A program made the translations under genes and the position numbers. The notes under the pieces are model-generated. The model had not been told where the DNA came from. It did not search any database and saw nothing but the letters and a program-made list of their open reading frames with translations. Positions 16,712 to 24,386 of a stretch of DNA of 44,378 nt are shown in pieces. The number at the start of each line of letters is the position of its first letter. Within the stretch, counting starts at the first letter, position 1. This stretch comes from PHAA01 sp964457945 (GTDB lineage: Bacteria; Bacillota; Syntrophomonadia; Syntrophomonadales; Syntrophomonadaceae), in assembly GCA_964457945.1 (NCBI GenBank), contig CAYWFX010000030.1, forward strand, positions 1 through 44,378, given 5' to 3'.

Positions 16712-17576
16712 TTTTCCTTTGATAAGTAAAAAAGATAAATACGAGTAGGGTGATAAATATTGCCATTAAATATGCGGCTGAAGTTAATTTCTGGTAGTCC
16801 AATGAAATAAACATATTATTCATATAATGCTGCAGCATATATATGCTCTCGTCAGGATACTGGCCTGCTATCAGGTACGTCTCACGAAAGACTTTCAAAG
16901 AATTTATAATTGAAATAATAAAGACGAAAAATGTAGCAGGTGTGAGATAAACAGCGGTTATGTGGATGAATTTTTGAAAACCGTTGGCTCCGTCAATATC
17001 TGCGGATTCGTAATACTCCACAGGTATATTGCTTAAAGCAGATAAGTATAGCACAACATTATATCCGACATATTTCCATAGATAAACAATAACAATTACC
17101 ATTCTTGAGCATCCGGTTTTCATCCAATCAACGGCGGTTATACCGTATATACTTAAAAAACTATTAAGAAAACCATTATGAGCAAATACAATTTGCCAAA
17201 AAAAAGCCACCGAGGCCACCGGGATCACCAGGGGCAAAATGAAAAGCATTTGCATAGTTTTTCCTGGTTTTCCTGCCTTTTTTATCAATAAAGCCAGTAT
17301 AAGAGAAATACCCATATTAAGAGGGACGCCTATTGCAGTAAATAGGATAGTATTTAAGGCAGCTTTTAAGAATGCCTCATTATGTAATAAATCTATAAAG
17401 TTTTTAAATCCTACGAAATGCCCTAATACAGGACTATCCACAACGGCATAGTAGAATCCTCCGAGAAAAGGTATAAGAAAGAATATTAATACTCCAGCCA
17501 GGCTAGGCAGAAGGAAAAGACTACCTGTTAATACTTCCGCCCTTTTGAAGTTAAACATATGCCTTTTGATCCTCAC
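16692..17576 (-). CDS. Carbohydrate ABC transporter permease, MalF/UgpA type (294 aa)
   Basis: First gene of the minus-strand importer operon. Six membrane segments starting with SLFLLPSLAGVLIFFLIPFL; EAA loop EYYESADIDGANGFQKFIHI. Length and order (MalF-type before MalG-type) are standard for CUT1 transporters. The upstream 164 bases lead to the terminator of the sigma module at 17694; no promoter was clearly recognised there. Confidence 0.88.
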   Translation of the reverse strand: MRIKRHMFNFKRAEVLTGSLFLLPSLAGVLIFFLIPFLGGFYYAVVDSPVLGHFVGFKNFIDLLHNEAFLKAALNTILFTAIGVPLNMGISLILALLIKKAGKPGKTMQMLFILPLVIPVASVAFFWQIVFAHNGFLNSFLSIYGITAVDWMKTGCSRMVIVIVYLWKYVGYNVVLYLSALSNIPVEYYESADIDGANGFQKFIHITAVYLTPATFFVFIISIINSLKVFRETYLIAGQYPDESIYMLQHYMNNMFISLDYQKLTSAAYLMAIFITLLVFIFFTYQRKIISRFT

Positions 17577-17693
17577 AATTTCTTCCCCATATTACTTTTA
17601 AAATGATAAATTCCATATAAACTGGGCCCGCCTGATTCGCTTGATCATTCATAAACACTCTTAATACCAAAGCTAAATAACAATACATTGGCT

Positions 17694-17736
17694 AATACAA
17701 AAGAGCCGGTCATCAACATACCAGCTCTTTTGTATT
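17694..17736 (-). terminator. Terminator of the second DUF4367 module
   Basis: AATACAAAAGAGC (17694-17706) pairs perfectly with GCTCTTTTGTATT (17724-17736), immediately after the minus-strand stop at 17741. One base in the loop differs from copy 1. Confidence 0.7.
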
Positions 17737-17740
17737 TTGG

Positions 17741-18649
17741 TTATTTTACGGACTCAGCGATTTTCTTGATTTCCTCTTTGCTGCATCCATTAGCGATAAG
17801 GGTATAATTTACATCGCCTATATTCCATATCAAGTTTAAATCATCCCATGCTCCCTTGTTGCCATTAATCGTGACCGGCTCAACCTGACCGTCAGTACCC
17901 ATTACATACTTGGTCTGTTCATTCATAATCCGCTGCATCAAGATAATGTTTTTTCCCGAACCCTGAAAGTTCAGAGTAATATATTCTTTGGAGCCTTCAT
18001 AGCACTCAGCATTTTTAAAGGAATAGCCTTTAGGTAAATATGTCGGGGCCAGGAGTTTATAAGAAACCCCTTGCTGAGCATCAGCCAGGCTGGAATAGTT
18101 GACCGTATCTACCGTTGGTTCATCCCGAGTACCTATTGTGATAACGCTGCCATCATCTTCCACGATCTCAACATACCCGTTTTTATCTAATTGCGCCTGC
18201 TGCTCAGGGGTTAGGGGCTTTACGGTTGATGGGTCAGGAGCTGGCATGTCACTAACTATAGTGACATATGATCCAAGATTCAGTATGTTTCCGATGCTCT
18301 TGGCCGTAGCTGTCAATGCACCGGGAAATATCAGAGAAAAGCTCAGCACGGCCACCAGGACGAATGATCCCGCCAGTAGTACGGGACGGTGTTTCCCAAA
18401 CAAATTCTTCATAATAGCCTCCTTATTATTTCTAGCTTTATTCTTCGCAAGGCAACGGTTCATTAATTGCCGCCGCAGCATTTGTTTCTTTCCGTTTTTA
18501 GGATCTAAATTTGTTTCAGCTAAAACAGCAGCTAAATTCAATATATGATCATATTCAGATTGAACCTGTTGGCTGTTAGCTTGCGGCTTACCGGCCAGAA
18601 TACTATCTACATCCTCATTGAAATACTTCACAAAATCAAATTGTTCCAT
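17741..18649 (-). CDS. Membrane anti-sigma factor with C-terminal DUF4367 (302 aa), copy 2
   Basis: Paralogue of the protein at 4829. Cytoplasmic N-terminus FDFVKYFNEDVDSILAG, membrane helix about 89-110, Pro-rich linker, and DUF4367-like end (YLPKGYSFKNAECYEG). ATG 18649 with GGAGGAG in front. The differences from copy 1 fall mainly in the sigma-facing N-terminus (for example LDPKNGKKQML against FPENGKQQIL) and the last 60 residues (TDGQVEPV, LNLIWNIGDV, IANGCSKEEI). The centre is DNA-identical. The two copies may therefore hold their own sigma factors but share a sensor core (inference). Confidence 0.85.
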   Translation of the reverse strand: MEQFDFVKYFNEDVDSILAGKPQANSQQVQSEYDHILNLAAVLAETNLDPKNGKKQMLRRQLMNRCLAKNKARNNKEAIMKNLFGKHRPVLLAGSFVLVAVLSFSLIFPGALTATAKSIGNILNLGSYVTIVSDMPAPDPSTVKPLTPEQQAQLDKNGYVEIVEDDGSVITIGTRDEPTVDTVNYSSLADAQQGVSYKLLAPTYLPKGYSFKNAECYEGSKEYITLNFQGSGKNIILMQRIMNEQTKYVMGTDGQVEPVTINGNKGAWDDLNLIWNIGDVNYTLIANGCSKEEIKKIAESVK

Positions 18650-18653
18650 TGAA

Positions 18654-19217
18654 TCACTCCTCCTCTTTAAGTATCTCCCGCAATTGATGCAGAGATCTGT
18701 AAAGGATCACACCGGTATTGCTTTCCGACAGTCCCATTAATTCCGCTATTTCCCGGTTCTTTAGTCTACCCGCAAATTTCATAGCAATGATGTTGCGTTC
18801 CCGTTCATCTAGAGAAGTAAGGGCCGCCAGCAACCGGCTTTGATCCTCACTGTGAACTGCCGCTGCTTCAGGATTAGGCCGCTCGGAAGGCCAATTTCGG
18901 ATGCTTTCTAAAGGAGACCATATCCAACGTTTGCGGCGCCGGTAATAAGCATTCACCGTGTTTTGCGCGATGGCAAAAAGCCAAACTTCAAAGGGTGCCC
19001 GATCTGAATGATATGTCTCAAATTTCTTCATTACCTGTTCAAAAACCTGACTGCTAAGATCTTCAGCTTCTTCGACATTATTGAGGCGATATCGCATGTA
19101 CTTATAGATGCGATTGTAGTAGCGGTCAAAAATATCTGCAAATATATCCGCATAAGAATGCACCTCATCTTGGAGACATAATTCTTTGGACAACGACATT
19201 GTTAAAACTTTTTCCAT
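18654..19217 (-). CDS. ECF-type sigma factor (187 aa), copy 2
   Basis: Paralogue of the sigma factor at 5739, same length. Region 2 (FDRYYNRIYKYMRYRLNNVE, FEVWLFAIAQNTVNAYYRRR) and region 4 (NREIAELMGLSESNTGVILY) are essentially unchanged, so both probably read the same promoters. Substitutions cluster in the linker (RWIWSPLESIRNWPSERPNP). ATG 19217 with GGAGAGGAG in front; four bases separate its stop from the anti-sigma start. Confidence 0.88.
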   Translation of the reverse strand: MEKVLTMSLSKELCLQDEVHSYADIFADIFDRYYNRIYKYMRYRLNNVEEAEDLSSQVFEQVMKKFETYHSDRAPFEVWLFAIAQNTVNAYYRRRKRWIWSPLESIRNWPSERPNPEAAAVHSEDQSRLLAALTSLDERERNIIAMKFAGRLKNREIAELMGLSESNTGVILYRSLHQLREILKEEE

Positions 19218-19342
19218 TATGTTCTCCTCTCCAAGAATTCTATCTGACTATTGAAAAAGCCTAAAACCGTTGGCGTGTATAACTAATACGCATATATAGA
19301 GATTATACTTCTTATTAAGATAACAACTCTTTCAAGCAAATT

Positions 19343-19407
19343 ACCTGGCCAGGTGCTTCTATAAGTAAGTATGATCAAACCCGCAAACCATTACAGAGAA
19401 GTAGAAA
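19343..19407 (-). promoter_or_regulatory. Shared leader/promoter element, copy C
   Basis: Minus strand TTGCGG, 17 bases, TATAGA, then the perfect palindrome ACCTGGCCAGGT (19343-19354), 126 bases before the sigma start, the same spacing as copy A. The upstream flank is shared with copy B. Confidence 0.5.
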
Positions 19408-19423
19408 AAAATATTTGCTTACT

Positions 19424-19552
19424 ATGGATATGAGAACAGAGCTTTGCATTAAATCTCTGGAAAATGCTGTAAATGTGAAGATTATGAGCGGGCTAATAGA
19501 ACGAAAATATGAATTTGATATTGGCAGGGGCAAAAGCCTAACTATATGGTAA
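19424..19552 (+). pseudogene. Possible IS3-type transposase fragment
   Basis: A 42-codon frame begins MDMRTELCIKSLENAVN, which resembles the stretch after the first catalytic region in IS3-family OrfB proteins (..dMRTELcxxALxxA). Nothing on either side continues the protein and there is no ribosome site. The assignment is weak; it may be an unrelated remnant. Confidence 0.3.
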
Positions 19553-19593
19553 AATTAAGGAGGATGTATTAGTTTATTCGGAGGCACTCCTTG

Positions 19594-21291
19594 CTAAGGC
19601 CTGACATTATTCATATTTACATTCCTGTCCATGTACCCCGCTACCCCGTCGGCTATCGCTTGGGCTGCAAGATTCCTGAACTGCTCCTGTTTTAATAGTT
19701 CACCCTCCACGAGATTGCTAATGAATGCCAATTCTACTAGGGCCGAAGGCATCGTTGTTTTCCGCAGGACGACCAGGTTGTTGTCCTGTTTTACACCTCG
19801 ATCTTTGCGCCCCAGTTTCGCAACCAGTGATTGCTGCAAGCATGCTGCCAGTCTAAATCTTTCATCCTTTTGCATATAAAGCTGCGGGGTTCCCATGGGT
19901 GCATAATAAGTTTCAGTACCGGAAGGGTCGGGACTTAAACCAGCATTGCAGTGCACAGATACAAACAATGCCGCGTTGAACATATTGGCCATGGTAGATC
20001 TTAAATCCAGGTCTACAGCGATATCACCGTCTAAAGCAGAATCATCCTTGCGCGTATATACTACTTTGATACCCTTCTGCGTAAGGACTTTCCCTACCTT
20101 CAAGACGACAGCTAGATTGGCATCCTTTTCATTAAGATTGCACCCGTTAGTTCCCGGATCCCTGCCGCCATGCCCGGCATCCAGTACTACCATGGAGATA
20201 CGCGGCTGAATTTCGCTCTGGTCTATTAGAAGGATATTCAGGGAAGATCCGCCATCGCCAGGAACTATAGAGAACTTTGCCGTTTTCTTGGTTATCAGAG
20301 TAAAAACTGTTTGAGATTGTGAACCAACTGTCTGTGGCTGGAAACCCATGCTGCTAACCATAGGGCTGTCATATTTATAGCTGGCCTGAGCTTTGCCGAT
20401 CAGAACACTGTTTAATACTACTTCCAAACGGGTTCCGGTTTGAGTGAAAGTGTAAACCAATGGTGCACTCGAACTGATAGTGATATTTTCTCCGCTGTTA
20501 CCAAAGGCTTTTCTATCCACCCCGGTGATAGAGTTAGTAATGACAATCGGTGTCGTCGGTCCTGTGGTAATCGGTGTCGATGCTGTGGCAACCGGTACAG
20601 TTTCCTGCCAGGAAACATCCACGAGCCAACCCGCTACCCAGCCAGTCTTGGAACCCCGGCGGACCTGATACCATCCGTCTTGCTCGCCAAGTACTGCCAG
20701 CCTTTCCCCAGGGAGTGCGGTATCTATGTTAGCAAAGGTACGATCCGGACCACTACGTATATTTACCGTGTCTTTACCCACGGCAGCCGCTACTACTACG
20801 GATCCATCTTTTGAGGGTGCTTGTATGTTAATTGTAGAACTGTTTTCATCCCAGCCCACATTTCCGCCCAATGCCTCTCCTACAAAACGCAGGGGAGCTA
20901 GCGTTCTATTATTAATAATCTTGGCTGGCACCGCCAATTTATATACTTCATTGTTAACCGTTGGAGTAGTAGAACCTATAGGCAGAATAACTGTCGTACT
21001 GCCTTTTGTAGCCGTAACCGTATCAGTGGTATCGTTCCAAGTTACGGTTGCTCCCATGGCTTCAAAAATAGCACGCATGGGTACCAAGGTACGACCGTTT
21101 TCAATTATTGGGGGTACTTCAAAGCTAAGCTTCTGATTATTAAGTATGACGCTAGGGGCCGGAGGTGTGAGCGCCGATTTAATCAATGTAGTCGTGGCAG
21201 ACAGGGAAGTTTCACTCAACCCTCCAAGCAGCAAAAATACAAACATTAGCAGTGTTGCCGTTTTATATATCAGTTTATAATAATTTCTCAT
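19594..21291 (-). CDS. N-acetylmuramoyl-L-alanine amidase with Cu-amine-oxidase-like, SH3b and AMIN domains (565 aa)
   Basis: Exported peptidoglycan hydrolase that cuts the MurNAc-L-Ala bond. Signal peptide about 1-32; copper amine oxidase N-terminal-like domain 47-156 (RTLVPMRAIFEAMGATVTW and a second such repeat); SH3b domain 170-228 (VNIRSGPDRTFANID, GWVAGWLV); AMIN-like domain about 255-358; Amidase_3 domain 366-555. Zinc ligands are visible: DAGHGG (His374), NEKD (Glu388), SVHCNAG, and the catalytic Glu of VELAF. GAGGG precedes ATG 21291 by 8 bases. Upstream (21402-21452) is a paired operator-like dyad that could control it. Confidence 0.93.
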   Translation of the reverse strand: MRNYYKLIYKTATLLMFVFLLLGGLSETSLSATTTLIKSALTPPAPSVILNNQKLSFEVPPIIENGRTLVPMRAIFEAMGATVTWNDTTDTVTATKGSTTVILPIGSTTPTVNNEVYKLAVPAKIINNRTLAPLRFVGEALGGNVGWDENSSTINIQAPSKDGSVVVAAAVGKDTVNIRSGPDRTFANIDTALPGERLAVLGEQDGWYQVRRGSKTGWVAGWLVDVSWQETVPVATASTPITTGPTTPIVITNSITGVDRKAFGNSGENITISSSAPLVYTFTQTGTRLEVVLNSVLIGKAQASYKYDSPMVSSMGFQPQTVGSQSQTVFTLITKKTAKFSIVPGDGGSSLNILLIDQSEIQPRISMVVLDAGHGGRDPGTNGCNLNEKDANLAVVLKVGKVLTQKGIKVVYTRKDDSALDGDIAVDLDLRSTMANMFNAALFVSVHCNAGLSPDPSGTETYYAPMGTPQLYMQKDERFRLAACLQQSLVAKLGRKDRGVKQDNNLVVLRKTTMPSALVELAFISNLVEGELLKQEQFRNLAAQAIADGVAGYMDRNVNMNNVRP

Positions 21292-21401
21292 TTATCTTAC
21301 CCTCGCAATTATTCTTGCTATTTGAGAATTTTGCATAAATAACAGCCTAGATAAATCGGGGGTTGTAAAGTATAAAAAAAGGACTTCACCCCCAATCGAA
21401 A

Positions 21402-21452
21402 TATCGTTTACAAATGTAAACCCATACAAATAGTTTACATTTGTAAACGATA
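21402..21452. promoter_or_regulatory. Perfect 20-bp inverted repeat holding two BlaI/CopY-like dyads
   Basis: The 20 bases at 21402-21421 are exactly complementary to 21433-21452 with 11 bases between. Each arm contains GTTTACAAATGTAAAC or its complement, i.e. TACA-NN-TGTA inside a longer dyad. This is the core known for the BlaI/MecI/CopY repressor family. It lies 111 bases upstream of the amidase start, in the divergent spacer before the diguanylate cyclase. No such repressor gene is in the window. Confidence 0.6.
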
Positions 21453-21472
21453 ATGTCAACCATAAAATTGTA

Positions 21473-21508
21473 GAGGGACTTTTATAAGTCACCCTCCCAT
21501 TTGCATTA
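21473..21508 (+). repeat. 36-bp hairpin repeat, copy 1
   Basis: Matches 29920-29955 at 33 of 36 positions. It forms GAGGGACTT / AAGTC-CCCTC with a TTAT loop and one bulged base. The copy at 29920 is a terminator; here no plus-strand gene ends nearby, so it may be a moved or leftover terminator. Confidence 0.65.
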
Positions 21509-21664
21509 GAATAATATGTCCAAGTCACCGGGAATACAGGGCAATACTTTTTATCAAAAGGAAATTCCTAAATATGCGATACTTTTAAAGAGAGCAAGAA
21601 TGATGCTAAAGCAAAATTGAATGCACAGTGATATAGAAATATATACCGAACGAGGATAAAAGCA

Positions 21665-22891
21665 ATGCATAAAAATACGAAGAACTTACTGTCTCTTAGC
21701 TTGCCGGGGGTTTTATTGATCCTGGCTTACCTGGGTTTAATAAAAATAAACAGCATGTCCCCTTTGCTAATCGGAATGATACCATTTTTGCCCTATCTGC
21801 TTTTACTGATAACTGGCGTTCTGGCCTATCGTTTTAACCAGAGCAAGATCTTCTATCTGGCCCTGGCCTTTATTTTCATTCAGTTAACTACGGAAGCAAT
21901 CATCTATCCGAGGCATCACTATGATGGTGCTCAGCTGGATTTGATCTATTCGCTTATTGGCCTTCTGGTATCGTTTAATATATTCATTTATTGCTTCGTA
22001 AAAGAAAGGGGCATTTTCAGCCGGTGGGGATTTGTGAAACTGTTTTTCATGATCGGGCAATTTCTCGGTGCAGCCTGGATCGTAAGTTCTGCTCAGCCGC
22101 CTATCTTGAATATATTAAACGCCCAGCTCTTTCCGTGGACTTTTATCTTTCTGCACGGGATAGCGCAGCTTAGCCTACTGGTGTTTTGCCTATGCATCAT
22201 TGCCATCCTGCTGCAGTTGCGATTAAATAATTCTTACTTTGGTGCAACGGCTATTGGGATCTTATCTAGTGTGGCGCTGCTTATTTATTTTCGAAATATG
22301 CCTCTAGCTGGACCTATCTTTATGAGCAGCGCCGGTCTGCTGATGATCATCTACATCATTGAAAATTCCCATAGCATGGCCTATCTGGACGAACTAACCG
22401 AAATCCCAGGCCGACGAGCTCTGCGCGAAGAAATGATGAAACTCAGCGGAAATTATGTAGTAGCTATGGTGGATATCGACTTTTTTAAAAAGTTTAATGA
22501 TAAATATGGTCATGATGTAGGTGACGAAGTTTTAAGAATGGTGGCCTCCAAATTAGACCAGGTCACGGGTGGGGGGAAAGCCTTCCGTTATGGGGGAGAA
22601 GAGTTCGTCATCATTTTTTCTGCCAAAAAAATGACGGATGTATTACCACATCTGGAAAAACTGCGCGAGAACATTGCGCATGCTGAATTTTCGATCAGAG
22701 GTCAGGACCGCCCGAAAAAGAAAACCGAAAAAATCAAACCAGCTCGGCCGGTAAAAAAGACTTCTGTCACAGTAAGTATCGGTGCAGCAGAGAAAGGCCA
22801 CCCACGCGAAAAAGTACAGGAGGTCTTGAAAGCAGCTGATAAGGCGCTTTATAGAGCCAAGAAAAACGGCAGAAACCGCGTATGTAAATAA
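21665..22891 (+). CDS. Membrane-bound diguanylate cyclase, GGDEF (408 aa)
   Basis: Makes cyclic di-GMP from GTP at the membrane. The first 235 residues hold about seven to eight membrane helices. The GGDEF domain runs from about 239 (LDELTEIPGRRAL) with VDIDFFKKFNDKYGHDVGDE and the active-site RYGGEEF (GGEEF 310-314). The usual RxxD inhibitory site is absent (VTGGGKAFRYGG), so product inhibition is probably lacking. A Lys/Pro-rich insertion (about 346-366, RPKKKTEKIKPARPVKK) lies before TVSIGAA. ATG 21665 follows CGAGGA. It is divergent from the amidase gene. Confidence 0.92.
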   Translation: MHKNTKNLLSLSLPGVLLILAYLGLIKINSMSPLLIGMIPFLPYLLLLITGVLAYRFNQSKIFYLALAFIFIQLTTEAIIYPRHHYDGAQLDLIYSLIGLLVSFNIFIYCFVKERGIFSRWGFVKLFFMIGQFLGAAWIVSSAQPPILNILNAQLFPWTFIFLHGIAQLSLLVFCLCIIAILLQLRLNNSYFGATAIGILSSVALLIYFRNMPLAGPIFMSSAGLLMIIYIIENSHSMAYLDELTEIPGRRALREEMMKLSGNYVVAMVDIDFFKKFNDKYGHDVGDEVLRMVASKLDQVTGGGKAFRYGGEEFVIIFSAKKMTDVLPHLEKLRENIAHAEFSIRGQDRPKKKTEKIKPARPVKKTSVTVSIGAAEKGHPREKVQEVLKAADKALYRAKKNGRNRVCK

Positions 22892-23114
22892 ATTCATTAT
22901 AGAATATTATTTATTAAGCCTGCCGACTGAAATTGGTGGCAGAAATTAAAACTTATGACAGCAAAGTTTAAATTACCCTAAATTTGCTCCAAGATAAAAA
23001 ACTTATGAAGAATAATATCTAAACGGGTATGCTGCGCATGAGAAATATTAATGAAAGTTGAAATTAATTTGGAACACGAAATAGTAGTGAGAAGACCTAC
23101 CTGAAGGTATTTTG

Positions 23115-23243
23115 CTATGATAGAAGAATTGCCGTTATATTTCCGTGTTTATCGGCAGGGGACTTGGTGTCATATGCATAAAGGGTCTTTCCATCTGTGC
23201 AAAGCTTCCATACTGAACCAAGACCGTCAGCAAGTATAGTAGT
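23115..23243 (-). pseudogene. Fragment reminiscent of a beta-propeller protein
   Basis: Minus-strand frame reading ILADGLGSVWKLCTDGKTLY, AYDTKSPADKHGNITAILL then stop. The pattern (GSVWKL..DGKTLYAYD) is like a propeller blade. It is closed by a stop upstream and has no start signal. Weak family call. Confidence 0.35.
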
Positions 23244-23386
23244 TTAGTGTGTATCCACATCATAATGAAGTACCTAATTATAACGCAATCCGGGTCTAAT
23301 ACTACACGCGCTTACCATCTAACTTTCTCTCCTGAATGAGATCAGAAAAGCATTATTGTCACCCTTGCACCCTATTTTTTAAAAAA

Positions 23387-23411
23387 GGAGTCCGGTTTTT
23401 CGCCGGACTCC
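23387..23411 (-). terminator. Strong minus-strand terminator
   Basis: GGAGTCCGG (23387-23395) pairs perfectly with CCGGACTCC (23403-23411), followed on the minus strand by TTTTTT. It ends the remnant frame at 23419-23523, so it has outlived its gene. Confidence 0.75.
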
Positions 23412-23418
23412 AAATGAA

Positions 23419-23523
23419 CTAACCAAGACTTTCAAGCATTTCTTCTGTTGATGCTACGTTGAGATAGCGTTTCTGGAATCTTCGTAAAGATATTATTCTC
23501 CCTTTTGGATTATTGATTGACAA
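23419..23523 (-). pseudogene. C-terminal gene remnant before an intact terminator
   Basis: Thirty-four codons reading RIISLRRFQKRYLNVASTEE, MLESLG, stop, only 8 bases upstream (minus strand) of the strong terminator. The composition is clearly coding, and the stop-to-terminator spacing is natural. No family recognised; the rest of the gene is missing. Confidence 0.4.
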
Positions 23524-23573
23524 TAATTATGAATTTATGTAATGTAATGGTAAATTGATAAGGGAAAAGCATC

Positions 23574-24248
23574 ATGAAAAACATTATAGCCTTAATATGT
23601 TTAACCTGTTTGTTATTAGTAGGTTGTGGGAGTCAACAATCAAACAATGAATCAAATAATACTATGCCACGTACAAACCTAACAAAACAGGCATTAGAAC
23701 AACAAATAATGCAAACTGAAGGAATTACCTTTCGCTTTGTAGACATTCGTTCGGAAATAGGTGAAGATCGGGCTATTAAGCTTTATAAGCTTTTAAAACA
23801 TTCCCGGGATGTCATTTCAGCCTGGCAATATGGAGTATCTGGTCGTAAAGGAAAAGGATTTGATCTTAATAGTATAATTGTTAGAAATTATTTAGAAAAA
23901 GATCATAAATTATTTCAAGAATTATTTAAAATTGAATTGAAAAATATTGAAGAAAAGACAGATGGAACTTGGGATCGTTTTAAATATGAAGATGATGAAA
24001 TGGTTAATAATTGGCTTACTGATTATGATTCGGTAATTTGGGATATTAATAATGCATATATTTCAGCTATTGAATATCTTGTTACTGTTCCTGACCTTAA
24101 AACTTTAAAAGAAGAAACTAACCAAGATGTTTTTACACATACAATAGCTGCAAGTACTACAATCGAAAAGTCAAGGGATATATTCGACCGATATATAACT
24201 TATTTATTTAGCGAAAAAATAACCCAAAAAGATTTTAAGGCTATGTAA
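23574..24248 (+). CDS. Putative lipoprotein (224 aa)
   Basis: Signal peptide with lipobox LLVGCGS (Cys18), so a membrane-anchored exported protein. The mature part is charged and helical (LTKQALEQQIMQTEGITFRF, FKIELKNIEEKTDGTWDRFK) without a recognised domain. AAGGGA precedes ATG 23574. It is A+T-rich compared with its neighbours and stands alone, flanked by remnants; recent acquisition is possible. Confidence 0.7.
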   Translation: MKNIIALICLTCLLLVGCGSQQSNNESNNTMPRTNLTKQALEQQIMQTEGITFRFVDIRSEIGEDRAIKLYKLLKHSRDVISAWQYGVSGRKGKGFDLNSIIVRNYLEKDHKLFQELFKIELKNIEEKTDGTWDRFKYEDDEMVNNWLTDYDSVIWDINNAYISAIEYLVTVPDLKTLKEETNQDVFTHTIAASTTIEKSRDIFDRYITYLFSEKITQKDFKAM

Positions 24249-24386
24249 AATAGACATGGAAAAATTTCACCCCAATTTATAGAAAATTCCCAAGCCACGC
24301 AAATATTTTCGTTTTTGGTTTTAGGTCAAATCTGTCGCTTAATAAGAGAAATGCGAAACAACTCAACTTTGCATCTTGCTTATAAA

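Larger units (their letters stand above)
17676..19386. repeat. Long direct repeat, copy 2 (ECF sigma/anti-sigma module)
   Basis: Second copy of the 1.7-kb module at 4764-6470. Same gene order, terminator and leader; the copies diverge at scattered positions except for the 317-base identical tract 17961-18277. Confidence 0.9.
22892..23573. other. 682-base gap with remnants
   Basis: No intact gene. It holds two minus-strand protein remnants (23115-23243 and 23419-23523) and a strong minus-strand terminator between them. The rest shows nothing recognisable. Confidence 0.55.

Noticed and set aside
4764..19386. Repeated leader and module considered as a CRISPR array or composite transposon
   Set aside because: Only two or three copies at irregular spacing, no spacers, no terminal inverted repeats and no transposase at the ends.
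20440..20814. Several open frames opposite the amidase gene
   Set aside because: They lie fully inside a gene with clear domains; codon pattern and ribosome sites support only the amidase.
21292..21528. 78-codon minus-strand frame abutting the amidase gene
   Set aside because: No ribosome site at its start, and it runs through the 20-bp dyad and the hairpin repeat; its composition follows those DNA structures rather than a protein.
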